Origin: Sphingomonas glacialis
GTDB taxonomy: Bacteria > Pseudomonadota > Alphaproteobacteria > Sphingomonadales > Sphingomonadaceae
Direction of reading: 5' to 3'
NCBI RefSeq assembly: GCF_006439055.1
Contig: NZ_RCZC01000002.1
Location: forward strand, 1,163,220-1,227,219
Length of the DNA: 64,000 bases
Below, piece after piece: positions 46,830 through 54,990 of this stretch. The stretch's first letter is position 1. The number at the start of each line of letters is the position of its first letter. The notes beneath the pieces are model-generated. The model searched no databases and was not told the DNA's origin. It saw only the letters and a program-made list of their open reading frames with translations. The position numbers and the translations under genes are program-made.

Positions 46830-47513
46830 GTGACCGATCTTCGCGACGACATCGAATGGCGCATCACCCCAGCGCCTGTCCCCTATGCCGAGGCGCTCGC
46901 CGAAATGGAGGCGCGCGCGCTCGCCGTGGCGGAGGGCCGCGCGCCCGAACTCGTCTGGCTGCTCGAACATCCCGCGGTCTATACCGGCGGGACCAGCGCC
47001 GATCCGAGCGAGCTGCGCGACCCGCAATTCCCGGTGGTGCAGACCGGGCGCGGCGGCCGCTACACCTATCACGGCCCGGGCCAGCGGATCGGCTATGTCG
47101 TGCTCGATCTCAACAAACGCGGGCGCGACGTTCGGCAGTTCGTCCACGGTCTCGAGGGCTGGGTGATCGACACGCTCGGCGATCTCGGCATCACCGCATT
47201 CCGCGCGCCGGGGCGGGTCGGCATCTGGACACACCTCCCCGCCCCGCTCGGCGCCGCGCCGGCCGAGGCCAAGATCGGGGCGATCGGGGTGCGCGTGCGG
47301 CGCTGGGTGACGCTCCACGGCTTCTCGGTCAATCTGTCGCCTAACCTCTCGCATTTCGACGGAATTGTGCCGTGCGGGCTCCCCGACTTTGCGGTGACGA
47401 GCGCCGAAATGCTCGGCCGGCCGACCGATTATGCAACTTTCGACGCGGCCTTGGCGTTGCGCCTAGCAGCGTTCCTGCAAACTCATTCTATCAGCCAACA
47501 AAACTGGGCTTGA
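46830..47513 (+). CDS. lipB: Lipoyl(octanoyl) transferase
   Basis: 227 residues, GTG start. Moves octanoyl from ACP to lipoyl-domain lysines, including Gcv[20 protein letters not shown] and the catalytic-lysine context [20 protein letters not shown] are present, and Cys in [14 protein letters not shown] completes the Cys/Lys pair. Divergent from the membrane protein genes. Confidence 0.95.
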   Translation: MTDLRDDIEWRITPAPVPYAEALAEMEARALAVAEGRAPELVWLLEHPAVYTGGTSADPSELRDPQFPVVQTGRGGRYTYHGPGQRIGYVVLDLNKRGRDVRQFVHGLEGWVIDTLGDLGITAFRAPGRVGIWTHLPAPLGAAPAEAKIGAIGVRVRRWVTLHGFSVNLSPNLSHFDGIVPCGLPDFAVTSAEMLGRPTDYATFDAALALRLAAFLQTHSISQQNWA

Positions 47514-47601
47514 GGGCCAGGCGTTTCCGGACTAATGTCCACCACGGTTTGGGTATTAAAGGTCTCGAGGCCAACCAACCATTTATCTAGGGAGCTTTCC
47601 A

Positions 47602-47859
47602 ATGCGTGCATTCATTTCCAAGGTCGCTGCTGGTTCGATGATCGCTGTTGCAGCGATCGCGATTTCGGCATGCACCCCGAAGACCGAGACGACGACGACC
47701 GACAACACGATGGTCACCGACATGAACTCGACCGACACGATGGGCGCGACGACCAACGACACGATGACGTCGACGGACGCCGCTGGCAACGACGGCATGA
47801 TGTCGAACGACACCATGATGACGTCGAACACCACGACCACGACCACCAACGCAATGTAA
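47602..47859 (+). CDS. Low-complexity Thr/Asn/Met/Asp-rich small lipoprotein
   Basis: 85 residues. Lipoprotein signal with lipobox ISAC at about residues 21-24 (AVAAIAISAC). The mature part is built of NTMVTDMNSTDTMGATTNDT-type runs (Asn, Asp, Thr, Met, Ser) and ends in six Thr then NAM. GGGAG precedes the ATG, and a strong terminator follows. No similarity to known enzymes; such composition suggests an unstructured surface or periplasmic chain. Confidence 0.75.
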   Translation: MRAFISKVAAGSMIAVAAIAISACTPKTETTTTDNTMVTDMNSTDTMGATTNDTMTSTDAAGNDGMMSNDTMMTSNTTTTTTNAM

Positions 47860-47888
47860 TCTTCCCGTCAGGGATTGATTACGGCGGA

Positions 47889-47918
47889 GGGCCGCCCGGG
47901 CAACCGGGCGGCCCTTTT
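47889..47918 (+). terminator. Strong Rho-independent terminator
   Basis: Perfect 11-bp stem GGGCCGCCCGG / CCGGGCGGCCC (47889-47914) with GCAA loop followed by TTTT. Ends the small lipoprotein transcript. Confidence 0.9.
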
Positions 47919-47936
47919 CGATTCCGCCGCAATCGA

Positions 47937-47975
47937 TTTCGTCGCAGATCACGCCCAAAGCGCGATGCGACGAAA
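47937..47975. promoter_or_regulatory. Perfect inverted repeat upstream of the 48.0-kb gene
   Basis: TTTCGTCGCA (47937-47946) and TGCGACGAAA (47966-47975) are exact inverted complements 19 bases apart, 60 bases upstream of the next ATG. Could be an operator or an mRNA hairpin. Purely a sequence pattern. Confidence 0.4.
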
Positions 47976-48038
47976 CGAAAAGAGTTGGGTTGCGCGACAA
48001 AAAGCCGTAATCGCAGCATCGTTAATGAGAGGCTTTCA

Positions 48039-48716
48039 ATGACCGTGTTGCGTAAATTGGCTGCGATCACCGCAATCGCGGGCGCCGCCCTCGCCGTTAC
48101 CCCTGCGTCGGCTCAGTTCTTTTTCAAGCCGCATGATTTCAGCGGCCCACCGATCCGCGGCGACGAGCCCGGCCTGCCGACGCTGCCCGGCGCGACCGAT
48201 GAGGAAGTCCGCGCGAACCTGGTGTGGAATATGCGCTCGGCGCTCAACGTCGCGGCGCTGCAGTGCCAGTTCGAACCGAGCCTGTTGACGGTCGAGAATT
48301 ACAACATCTCGCTGATCAACCATAAGGACGAGTTCAAGAAGTCGCTCGACATCATCACCAAATATTTCACGCGCACCAACAAGGGGCTCAAGCCCGGCCA
48401 GGCCGCGATGGACCGCTATGGCACCAAGACCTATTCGGCCTTTACCACGGTCAACGCGCAGCTGGGTTTCTGCCAGACCGCAGCAGCGGTCGCGACCGAC
48501 GCCGCCTACGCCCCGCGCGGCGAGCTGTACAAGGTCGCTGCGCGTGACATGAGCTCGCTGCGCAACGCGCTCATCCCGTTCGGCGAGGAGCGCTTCTCGC
48601 GCCGCGTCCGCGTCGATACGCGGCTGTCGCTGGCGCGGCTCGACGACGCTTGCTGGGATAAGCGCGGCACGTGGGTTTCGCGCAAGTGCGGGCAGTTCTC
48701 GACCACGTTCCGCTAA
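48039..48716 (+). CDS. Hypothetical secreted protein
   Basis: 225 residues. Signal peptide (KLAAITAIAGAALAVTPASAQ) with AxA site. Conserved mature features are four cysteines (LQCQFEPS, GFCQTAA, DACWDK, RKCGQF), probably two disulfides, and helical segments EVRANLVWNMRSALNVAALQ. Likely a periplasmic protein; no family recognised. Start ATG 48039 has GAGAGG upstream. Convergent with queE. Confidence 0.78.
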   Translation: MTVLRKLAAITAIAGAALAVTPASAQFFFKPHDFSGPPIRGDEPGLPTLPGATDEEVRANLVWNMRSALNVAALQCQFEPSLLTVENYNISLINHKDEFKKSLDIITKYFTRTNKGLKPGQAAMDRYGTKTYSAFTTVNAQLGFCQTAAAVATDAAYAPRGELYKVAARDMSSLRNALIPFGEERFSRRVRVDTRLSLARLDDACWDKRGTWVSRKCGQFSTTFR

Positions 48717-48738
48717 GCGGGCGGGTCGGCGGCCTGCC

Positions 48739-49371
48739 TCAGCGCAGGCCGAGCGCCTTGTGCGCCTGTAGCGTCAGCCGCCACTGCGGGCGCGCCATGA
48801 CGAGGTCGATCGCGGCGGCGTGATTGGCCTCGGCGGCGATGCTGTCGAGCGGTTGAATGAGGTAGTGCGCGAAGTTCCAAGTCTCGAGCTCGGCGACGTC
48901 GCTGCCCGGCTGCGGCCAGACGAGCTTCAGTTCGTCACCGCTGCGCTGGACGACTTGGCTGCCCGCCTTGGGGCTGATGCACACCCAGTCGATGCCGGGA
49001 TGCACCGCGAGCGTCCCGTTGCTCTCGATCGCGATCTCGAAACCGGCGGCGTGGAGTGCATCAACGAGCGCATCATCGACCTGCAGCATCGGCTCCCCGC
49101 CGGTAAGCACGACGAAGCGATGCGCCGGATCCGCGCCCCAGAACTCCGCGACCGCCGCGACCAGCTCCGCGGCATCGGCGAACTTGGCCCCGCCCGCGCC
49201 GTCGGTCCCGACGAAATCGGTGTCGCAGAATTGGCAGATCGCGCTCGCGCGGTCCTGCTCGCGCCCCGACCACAGATTGCACCCGGCAAAGCGCACGAAC
49301 ACCGCGCGCCGCCCGGCCTGCACCCCCTCCCCTTGCAGCGTGAGGAACATTTCCTTGACCGCGTAGGACAT
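48739..49371 (-). CDS. queE: 7-carboxy-7-deazaguanine synthase
   Basis: 210 residues. Radical SAM enzyme of the queuosine pathway that makes CDG. The variant cluster motif runs from CNLWSG to AICQFC with 14 residues between the first two cysteines, plus GGEPMLQ. TLQGEGVQAGRRAVFVRFAG is canonical. Starts 4 bp after the queC stop; the two form an operon. Confidence 0.95.
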   Translation of the reverse strand: MSYAVKEMFLTLQGEGVQAGRRAVFVRFAGCNLWSGREQDRASAICQFCDTDFVGTDGAGGAKFADAAELVAAVAEFWGADPAHRFVVLTGGEPMLQVDDALVDALHAAGFEIAIESNGTLAVHPGIDWVCISPKAGSQVVQRSGDELKLVWPQPGSDVAELETWNFAHYLIQPLDSIAAEANHAAAIDLVMARPQWRLTLQAHKALGLR

Positions 49372-49375
49372 GCGC

Positions 49376-50086
49376 TCAGACCGCGTAGGCGGTGGGATCG
49401 GGCAGCCCGGCTTCCTCGAAGCCCTTCTTGCGCAACCGGCAGCTGTCGCACACGCCGCAATGCAGCCCGCCCGGCGCCGGATCGTAGCACGACCAGCTGA
49501 GCGCCGGATCGATGTTCAGCCGCGCCGCTTCGCGGACGATGTCGGCCTTGGTCATGTCCTGCAGCGGGGCATGGATGCGGAACGGGCTACCCTCGACGCC
49601 CGCCTTCGTGGCGAGTTCGGCGAGCCCCTCGAACGCGGCGATGAATTCCGGCCGGCAATCGGGATAGCCCGAATAATCGAGCGCGTTGACGCCGATGAAC
49701 AGATCGCGCGCGCCCGCCGCCTCGGCCCAGCCGAGCGCGAGGCTGAGGAAGATCGTGTTGCGTGCGGGCACATAGGTCACTGGGATGCCGGGCTGCACGC
49801 CATCCTTGGGCACGTCGATATCGGCGGTCAGCGCCGATCCGCCGAACGCCGCGAGATCGAGCGGCAGGACGACATGCCGCTCGGCCCCGAGCACATGCGC
49901 TATGCGCCGCGCCGAGGCGAGTTCGAGCCGATGCCGCTGGTTATAATCGACCGACAATGCGAGCAGGCGATAGCCCGCCTCGCGCGCAAAGGCCGCGGCG
50001 ACCATCGAATCGAGACCGCCCGACACCAGGACGACGGCGAGCGGCGCGACGCCCGCAGGCGCTGCTGAAACAGGTTGGTTTGTCAT
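49376..50086 (-). CDS. queC: 7-cyano-7-deazaguanine synthase
   Basis: 236 residues. Forms preQ0 from CDG with ATP and ammonia. PP-loop [20 protein letters not shown] and the zinc cysteines [18 protein letters not shown]. First gene of queC-queE; the 180-bp upstream region holds a terminator hairpin and perhaps a small RNA, but I could not match a known preQ1 riboswitch. Confidence 0.95.
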   Translation of the reverse strand: MTNQPVSAAPAGVAPLAVVLVSGGLDSMVAAAFAREAGYRLLALSVDYNQRHRLELASARRIAHVLGAERHVVLPLDLAAFGGSALTADIDVPKDGVQPGIPVTYVPARNTIFLSLALGWAEAAGARDLFIGVNALDYSGYPDCRPEFIAAFEGLAELATKAGVEGSPFRIHAPLQDMTKADIVREAARLNIDPALSWSCYDPAPGGLHCGVCDSCRLRKKGFEEAGLPDPTAYAV

Positions 50087-50140
50087 AGTGTCCCGCGGGT
50101 ACCCCCCGCTTTCGCGTTACGCAAGCGCAGCCCCCTTAGA

Positions 50141-50165
50141 AAAACGGGCCGCCCTTAGGCGGCCC
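50141..50165 (-). terminator. Rho-independent terminator, minus strand
   Basis: On the minus strand: GGGCCGCC, TAAG loop, GGCGGCCC, then G and TTTTT (50165 down to 50140). Placed 55 bp upstream of queC and 100 bp downstream of the DUF3617 gene. It could end DUF3617 message or a separate small RNA. Confidence 0.8.
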
Positions 50166-50222
50166 AGGGGGTGCCCATCTCTGGGCGATTGGGAGAAAAG
50201 CGTGCGGTGATAAGAAGTGCAC
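50141..50222 (-). ncRNA. Possible small RNA upstream of queC
   Basis: About 80 nt from a weak promoter-like TTAGAT (-10, 50234-50229) to the terminator at 50141-50165, with a second stem GCCCAGAGATGGGC (minus) and CCCAGAGGGG-like pairs inside. No coding frame is evident. Unmatched to any family by eye; a guess. Confidence 0.22.
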
Positions 50223-50265
50223 GCCCCGATCTAACCACCAAAGATTGAAAAGACCCTTAACGCGG

Positions 50266-50697
50266 TTATTTCAGCCGCACCGCACCCGTCGCGCAATCGC
50301 CGACGCGACGCGCCTCATATTGCTCGTCGAACGGCGCGCCGCCGAGAATGCCCTGCGTCTCGAGATTGAAGTTGCGCTGCGTCGCGACCTTCACGCTGGT
50401 CTGCCCGTGGCCGGTGCCGGGGCAGACATAGCTCACGCGGGCAAGATTGGCATCGTCGGCCAGGACGGTGTGCTGGCATTGCGCGCTGCCATGCCCGAAC
50501 TGGATCAGCGGGCGCGCATCGCCGATGCAGATCGACCGCGCCGGCACGTCGCCATCGAGCGCCTTGAACTGCCACTCACCCGGCTCGATCCGCGCAAGCG
50601 CGGCCAGGGTCGGCGCGCCCGCGGGCGCCGCGGCGGCCAGACCACCCGTCGCTGCCAAGCCCGCAATCATTGCGTGCACCACGTTCCGCACTTGCAT
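50266..50697 (-). CDS. DUF3617-like secreted protein
   Basis: 143 residues. Signal peptide region MIAGLAATGGLAAAAPAGAP. DUF3617 proteins share PGEWQF...C and V.YVCPG.GHGQ...V...RN; here IEPGEWQFKALDGD, VSYVCPGTGHGQTSVKV and RVGDCATGAVRLK with four cysteines. Periplasmic, function unknown. Followed by the 50.1-kb terminator. Confidence 0.75.
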   Translation of the reverse strand: MQVRNVVHAMIAGLAATGGLAAAAPAGAPTLAALARIEPGEWQFKALDGDVPARSICIGDARPLIQFGHGSAQCQHTVLADDANLARVSYVCPGTGHGQTSVKVATQRNFNLETQGILGGAPFDEQYEARRVGDCATGAVRLK

Positions 50698-50789
50698 TGT
50701 ATCGATCCCCGTCCGGCGTCGCGCAGATGCGCGCTCAGCCTGCTTTCCAGACCCGTATCTGGGGATACACCCGTGCTGTTACAATGCGT

Positions 50790-51716
50790 TTACGTAACGA
50801 TCTCGCTCGCGGCGGGGACCGGGAACTTGGTCGCGCAGAAGGCGCAATCGACGAAGATCATGCCATTTTCGTCGGCCATCGCTTGTTGCTCGGACGGCGG
50901 GAATTTGCCGAGCACCTGCGCGATGTAATCGGGCGAGCAGCGGCAGCCGCGCGCGAACGCGGTCTCGCCGTGGAGGCGGACCTCCTCCTCCTCGTTGAAC
51001 AGCCGCCAGACGAGCGTCTCGAGCGGCAGCGCGGGATCGGCAAGTTCGTCCGCCGCCATCGTTCCGCCGAGGATCGCGACATGCTCCCATTCGGGATGGT
51101 CGAGCCGCGTGTGGAGCCGCTCGCGGCCATCCTCGCCCTCGGGGAGATGCTGGAGCAACAGCCCGCCCGCGACGCGCTTGCCATCGGCGGCGCGGCCGAC
51201 ACCGACGCGGACCAGCGTCGGGATCTGCTCGGACTGGAGGAAATAATGCTCGGCGGCTTCGCTGAGCGAGCTGCCGTCGAGCGGGACGATACCCTGATAG
51301 CGCTCGCCCGTCGTCGCCTGGTCGAAGGTGATCGCGAGATAGCCTGCGCCGAATAGAGCGAACAGGCTCGGGTCTTCCGGCCCCGCGGCGAGCCGCTCGG
51401 CATCGTATTGGACATAGCCGCGCAACTCGCCGCCGCGGTAATCGCACACCAGCAAGGTGACGATGCCGTTCTGCGTCTGCGCCTGCATCGTCAACTGGCC
51501 GCCGGCATCCTTGAGCGTCGAGCCGATCAGCGCGGCGAGCGTCAGCGCCTCGGCGAGCAGCGCCTCGATCGCCGGCGGATAGGCGTGCGCGGCGAGGATG
51601 GTGTCGAGCACCGGCCCCAGCCGCACGATGCGGCCGCGCGCGTGGCGCTGCGGGATGGTGAAGCCGAGCGCGCGGTCGGTGTCGGTGCCGGTCGGGGCGG
51701 AGGAGATATCAGTCAT
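50790..51716 (-). CDS. hslO: Redox-activated chaperone Hsp33
   Basis: 308 residues. Holdase activated by oxidation of its zinc cysteines. The C-terminal zinc centre is GCRCSPDYIAQ and DCAFCATKFPV (CxC...CxxC). The N-terminal domain has RIVRLGPVLDTILAAHAYPP. Third gene after argD-argF, a frequent alphaproteobacterial order; a family A repeat lies in the 117-bp gap. Confidence 0.95.
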   Translation of the reverse strand: MTDISSAPTGTDTDRALGFTIPQRHARGRIVRLGPVLDTILAAHAYPPAIEALLAEALTLAALIGSTLKDAGGQLTMQAQTQNGIVTLLVCDYRGGELRGYVQYDAERLAAGPEDPSLFALFGAGYLAITFDQATTGERYQGIVPLDGSSLSEAAEHYFLQSEQIPTLVRVGVGRAADGKRVAGGLLLQHLPEGEDGRERLHTRLDHPEWEHVAILGGTMAADELADPALPLETLVWRLFNEEEEVRLHGETAFARGCRCSPDYIAQVLGKFPPSEQQAMADENGMIFVDCAFCATKFPVPAASEIVT

Positions 51717-51726
51717 CGGAAACTTT

Positions 51727-51808
51727 CGTCACCCCGGCGGAGGCCGGGGTCTCATGGGGCTCGGAAGCGCCCTACAACCAGGAGATCCCAGCCTACGCTG
51801 GGATGACG
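51727..51808. repeat. Palindromic repeat, family A, between argF and hslO
   Basis: CGTCACCCCGGCGGAGGCCG at 51727 and the arm AGCCTACGCTGGGATGACG ending 51808. The right arm is the more degenerate of the family. Intra-operon position. Confidence 0.8.
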
Positions 51809-51833
51809 AATATGGTGGATGCTCAGGCGGGGT

Positions 51834-52751
51834 TCAACCGATCTGCCCGAAGCACCAGCGCAGCACCGATTTCTGCGCATGAAGCCGGTTCTCCGCCTCG
51901 GGCCAGATCAGCGATTGCGGGCCGTCGATCACCTCGGGCGTCACTTCCTCGCCGCGATGCGCCGGGAGGCAGTGGAGGAACACCGCACCGGGATTGGCCT
52001 GCGCCATTAGCGCGGCATCGACCTGATACGGCAGCATCGCCTTGAGCTTGGTGTCGGCATGCGCCTGCCCCATCGAGATCCAGGTATCGGTGATGACGAC
52101 ATCGGCGCCCGCCACCGCCTCGGCAGGATCCGAGACGACGCGCGCGCGCCCCGAGCCATTGCCGATCACCGCTTCGTCGGGCTGGAACCCTTGCGGGCAC
52201 GCCGCGACGACGTCGAACTGCATCAGCCCAGCGGCCTCGACGATCGAGGCGAGCACGTTGTTGCCATCGCCAAGCCAGGCGACCTTTAGCCCGGGGAGCG
52301 GCTTGCCCGCCTCGAGGATCGTCAGCAGATCGGCCATGATCTGGCACGGATGCGAATCGTCGGTCAGGCCGTTGATGACGGGGATCGTCGCGTAATGCGC
52401 CATTTCCTCGAGCTTGGCGTGATCGTCGGTGCGCAGCATGATCGCATCGCAATAGCCCGACAGCACGCGTGCGGTATCCGCCACGGTCTCGCCGCGGCCG
52501 AGCTGGGTGGTGCCCGAATCGAGGATCACCGAGCTGCCGCCGAGCTGGCGGATCGCCATGTCGAAGCTGACGCGGGTGCGGGTCGAGCTCTTTTCGAACA
52601 CCATCGCCAGCGTGTGGCCGGCGAGCGGCGCGTCGGCGTCGGGCTTGCCCTTGGGCCAGCCCGCGCGCGCCGCCTTGCGGTCGAGCGCATCGGCCAGCAT
52701 CGCGGCCACGCCGTCGGGACCGGCATCGGAAAGCGAGAGGAAGTTACGCAT
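51834..52751 (-). CDS. argF: Ornithine carbamoyltransferase
   Basis: 305 residues. Makes citrulline from ornithine and carbamoyl phosphate. Carbamoyl phosphate site [19 protein letters not shown] and the C-terminal [18 protein letters not shown] (ornithine-binding Cys/HCLP). Between argD and hslO; upstream spacer carries a family B repeat. Confidence 0.96.
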   Translation of the reverse strand: MRNFLSLSDAGPDGVAAMLADALDRKAARAGWPKGKPDADAPLAGHTLAMVFEKSSTRTRVSFDMAIRQLGGSSVILDSGTTQLGRGETVADTARVLSGYCDAIMLRTDDHAKLEEMAHYATIPVINGLTDDSHPCQIMADLLTILEAGKPLPGLKVAWLGDGNNVLASIVEAAGLMQFDVVAACPQGFQPDEAVIGNGSGRARVVSDPAEAVAGADVVITDTWISMGQAHADTKLKAMLPYQVDAALMAQANPGAVFLHCLPAHRGEEVTPEVIDGPQSLIWPEAENRLHAQKSVLRWCFGQIG

Positions 52752-52765
52752 CCTAAATCCTTAAT

Positions 52766-52899
52766 TCCCTCTCCCTCTGGGAGAGGGAGGGAGCGGCGAA
52801 GCCGCGGAAGGGTGAGGACAGGGTGTCGGCGTGCGCTGCCCTCACCCTTCCCACCCGGCTGCGCCGGGCGGGCCCCTTCCCTCTCCCAAAGGGAGAGGG
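52766..52899. repeat. Palindromic repeat, family B, between argD and argF
   Basis: CCCTCTCCCTCTGGGAGAGGG at 52766 and the complement ending CAAAGGGAGAGGG at 52898, with inner GAAGGGTGAGG/CCTCACCCTTC and CCCGGCTGCGCCGGGCGGG. Same layout as in glyS (27.2 kb) and at 32.3 kb. Confidence 0.85.
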
Positions 52900-52908
52900 C
52901 GTTTCTCG

Positions 52909-54108
52909 TTACGCAGCCACCGCCACGGGGGCGAAACTGCGCGCGCCGTCGCTCAGTTTCTGGACGAACTCGGCGATGTGCGCTTCCTCGATCACCAGGG
53001 GCGGCAGCACGCGGACGACGTTCTCGCCCGCCGACACCGTCAGCAGCCCGTGATTATCGCGCAGATGCGCCACGAAATCGCGCGCGACGACCGCGTCCTT
53101 GAGCTTGATCCCGAACATCAGCCCCTTGCCGCGCAGGCTGTCGAACATGTCGTCATGATTGGGCATCATCTGCTCGACCGAGGCGCGCAGCCGGTCACCC
53201 ATCGCGGTGACATGGTCGAGAAAGCCCGGCTCGAGCATAACGTCGAGGATCGCCTCGCCCGCCGCCATCGCCAGCGGGTTGCCGCCATAGGTCGAGCCAT
53301 GCGTGCCGAACACCATGCCCTTCGCCGCTTCCTCGGTCGCGAGGCACGCGCCGAGCGGGAAACCGCCGGCGATGCCCTTGGCCGAGGACAGGATATCGGG
53401 GGTGACGCCGTAATGCTCATACGCCCACATCTTGCCGGTCCGGCCATAGCCGCACTGGACCTCGTCGAGCACCAGCAGCAGGCCATGCTCGTCGCATGCC
53501 TTGCGCAGGCCCTGCAGGAATTCGGTCGTCGCCGCCGAGACGCCGCCCTCGCCCTGGATCGTCTCGACCATGAAGCCCGCGGTCGTATCGTCGATCAGCG
53601 CGAGCGCCGCCTCGAGATCGTTGAACGGCGCATAGGCGAAGCCCGGCAGCAGCGGCTCGAAGCCGTCGCGCATCTTGGACTGGTTGGTCGCCGAGATCGC
53701 CCCCATCGTGCGCCCGTGAAAGGCGTTGTTGAAGGTGATCAGCGTGGTGCGCTGCGGATCGCCGGTGACGAAATGATAGCGCCGCGCGGTCTTGATCGCA
53801 CATTCGACCGCTTCGGTCCCCGAATTGGTGAAGAACACCGTGTCGGCGAACGAATTCTCGACGATCCGCTGCGCGAGATGCTCGCCCTGCGGGCTGCCAT
53901 AGAGGTTCGACACGTGCATCAGCGTCGCTGCCTGCTTGGCGATCGCCTCGACCAGTTTGGGGTGGCCGTGGCCGAGCGCGTTGACCGCGATGCCGGCGGC
54001 GAAATCGAGATATTGCTCGCCTTGTTCGCCGTACAGATAGCAGCCTTCGCCTCGCACCGGGCGTACGCCGCACCGCGGGTACACAGGCATCAAAGCGGGG
54101 GTCGACAC
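52909..54108 (-). CDS. argD: Acetylornithine transaminase (aspartate aminotransferase superfamily)
   Basis: 399 residues from GTG 54108. PLP enzyme of arginine synthesis. PLP lysine in SSAKGIAGGFPLGACLATEE, plus TNSGTEAVECAIKTARRY and LDEVQCGYGRTGKMWA. GTG 54108 (GGAG 7 bases upstream) was preferred over a further in-frame opening with no family content. A terminator hairpin sits just before it. The same enzyme class can also serve succinyldiaminopimelate. Confidence 0.94.
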   Translation of the reverse strand: MSTPALMPVYPRCGVRPVRGEGCYLYGEQGEQYLDFAAGIAVNALGHGHPKLVEAIAKQAATLMHVSNLYGSPQGEHLAQRIVENSFADTVFFTNSGTEAVECAIKTARRYHFVTGDPQRTTLITFNNAFHGRTMGAISATNQSKMRDGFEPLLPGFAYAPFNDLEAALALIDDTTAGFMVETIQGEGGVSAATTEFLQGLRKACDEHGLLLVLDEVQCGYGRTGKMWAYEHYGVTPDILSSAKGIAGGFPLGACLATEEAAKGMVFGTHGSTYGGNPLAMAAGEAILDVMLEPGFLDHVTAMGDRLRASVEQMMPNHDDMFDSLRGKGLMFGIKLKDAVVARDFVAHLRDNHGLLTVSAGENVVRVLPPLVIEEAHIAEFVQKLSDGARSFAPVAVAA

Positions 54109-54121
54109 GGGCCGTCTCCTG

Positions 54122-54153
54122 AAAAAGCAAAAGGGCGACCCAACCGGTCGCCC
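54122..54153 (-). terminator. Rho-independent terminator-like hairpin just upstream of argD
   Basis: Minus strand: GGGCGACC, GGTTG loop, GGTCGCCC, then TTTTGCTTTTTC. The U-tract ends only about 13 bases upstream of the argD start codon. Either it ends the preceding lipoprotein transcript or acts as an attenuator of argD. Confidence 0.75.
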
Positions 54154-54228
54154 GAGTCCCGTTTTACGAAGATGCCGCCGCAAGCGCAACACCGTGCGGC
54201 AACCCGCGGGTTATAGGCCCGGACGAGG

Positions 54229-54936
54229 CTATTGCGACGGACCGACCGGCGCGATCTTCATGCCGTCGTGGAGTTGATCGACTCGCGTCAGCGCGACCCA
54301 TTCGCCCTTCTGCAGCCCTGCGCTCACGCCGATGCCGTCGGGCGTCTGTTCGCCGAGCGTCACCGCGCGCCGCTGCACCCGCGCGCTCGCCAGATCGACG
54401 ACATAGACCGCCGCCGCGCCGCTATGCGGGCCGAGGATCGCGCTTGGCGGGACCGCGAGCATCGTCGTGCCGGCGCCCTTGGCGATGATCCGCGCGCTGG
54501 CGGACTGGCCGGCGGCGAAGCGCGAATCGCGGGGCAAGGTGATTTCGACCTCGGAGGTCGCATCCTTCCCCGGTGCGATCTTCACGACGCGGCCGACGAC
54601 GACGTCATAGGCGAAAGCGGGAAAACGGACCTGCGCGGTCGCGCCGAGCGTCACGCGCGCCGCGGCATCGGCCGGCAGCGTCGCGATCAGGCTGAAGCCG
54701 TTGGGCGCGCCCTTCGTGCTTGGGACCGCGCGGCCCGGAATGGCCTCGGCAGCGCGCGCAACGACCTTGCCCGGCCCTGTGACGGTTGCGGCAAAGACGG
54801 TGCCGCCGACCTGCGCCATACGGACCTGCGGGGCTTGTGGGGCCTGCGGCGCTTGCGCGGTCGCTGACTGGCGCGGCTCCGGCTTGCCGCACGCAGCGAC
54901 GAGCAGGCCCATTCCCAATCCGATCCAAATCCGCAT
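54229..54936 (-). CDS. HlyD-like (membrane-fusion) lipoprotein fragment-type protein
   Basis: 235 residues. Lipobox VAAC at about residues 12-15 (GLGMGLLVAACGKPEP). Then a Gln/Pro/Ala linker and a beta-rich part (TVTGPGKVVARAAEAIPGRA, LIATLPADAAARVTLGATAQ, AVPPSAILGPHSGAAAVYVV) that resembles the C-terminal beta-barrel and membrane-proximal parts of RND adaptors. The biotinyl-lipoyl and coiled-coil parts are missing. Same direction as the ABC permease 54 bp upstream; no pump gene nearby. Confidence 0.72.
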   Translation of the reverse strand: MRIWIGLGMGLLVAACGKPEPRQSATAQAPQAPQAPQVRMAQVGGTVFAATVTGPGKVVARAAEAIPGRAVPSTKGAPNGFSLIATLPADAAARVTLGATAQVRFPAFAYDVVVGRVVKIAPGKDATSEVEITLPRDSRFAAGQSASARIIAKGAGTTMLAVPPSAILGPHSGAAAVYVVDLASARVQRRAVTLGEQTPDGIGVSAGLQKGEWVALTRVDQLHDGMKIAPVGPSQ

Positions 54937-54990
54937 CGCCGACTCCTCTTGGCCGGGCGATACGCGATTCGCCTGCAAAAGAAACGCCCC

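Noticed and set aside
50087..50265. preQ1 riboswitch before queC
   Set aside because: I could not find the short A-rich preQ1-I tail or the preQ1-II/III core; kept only as a possible small RNA.
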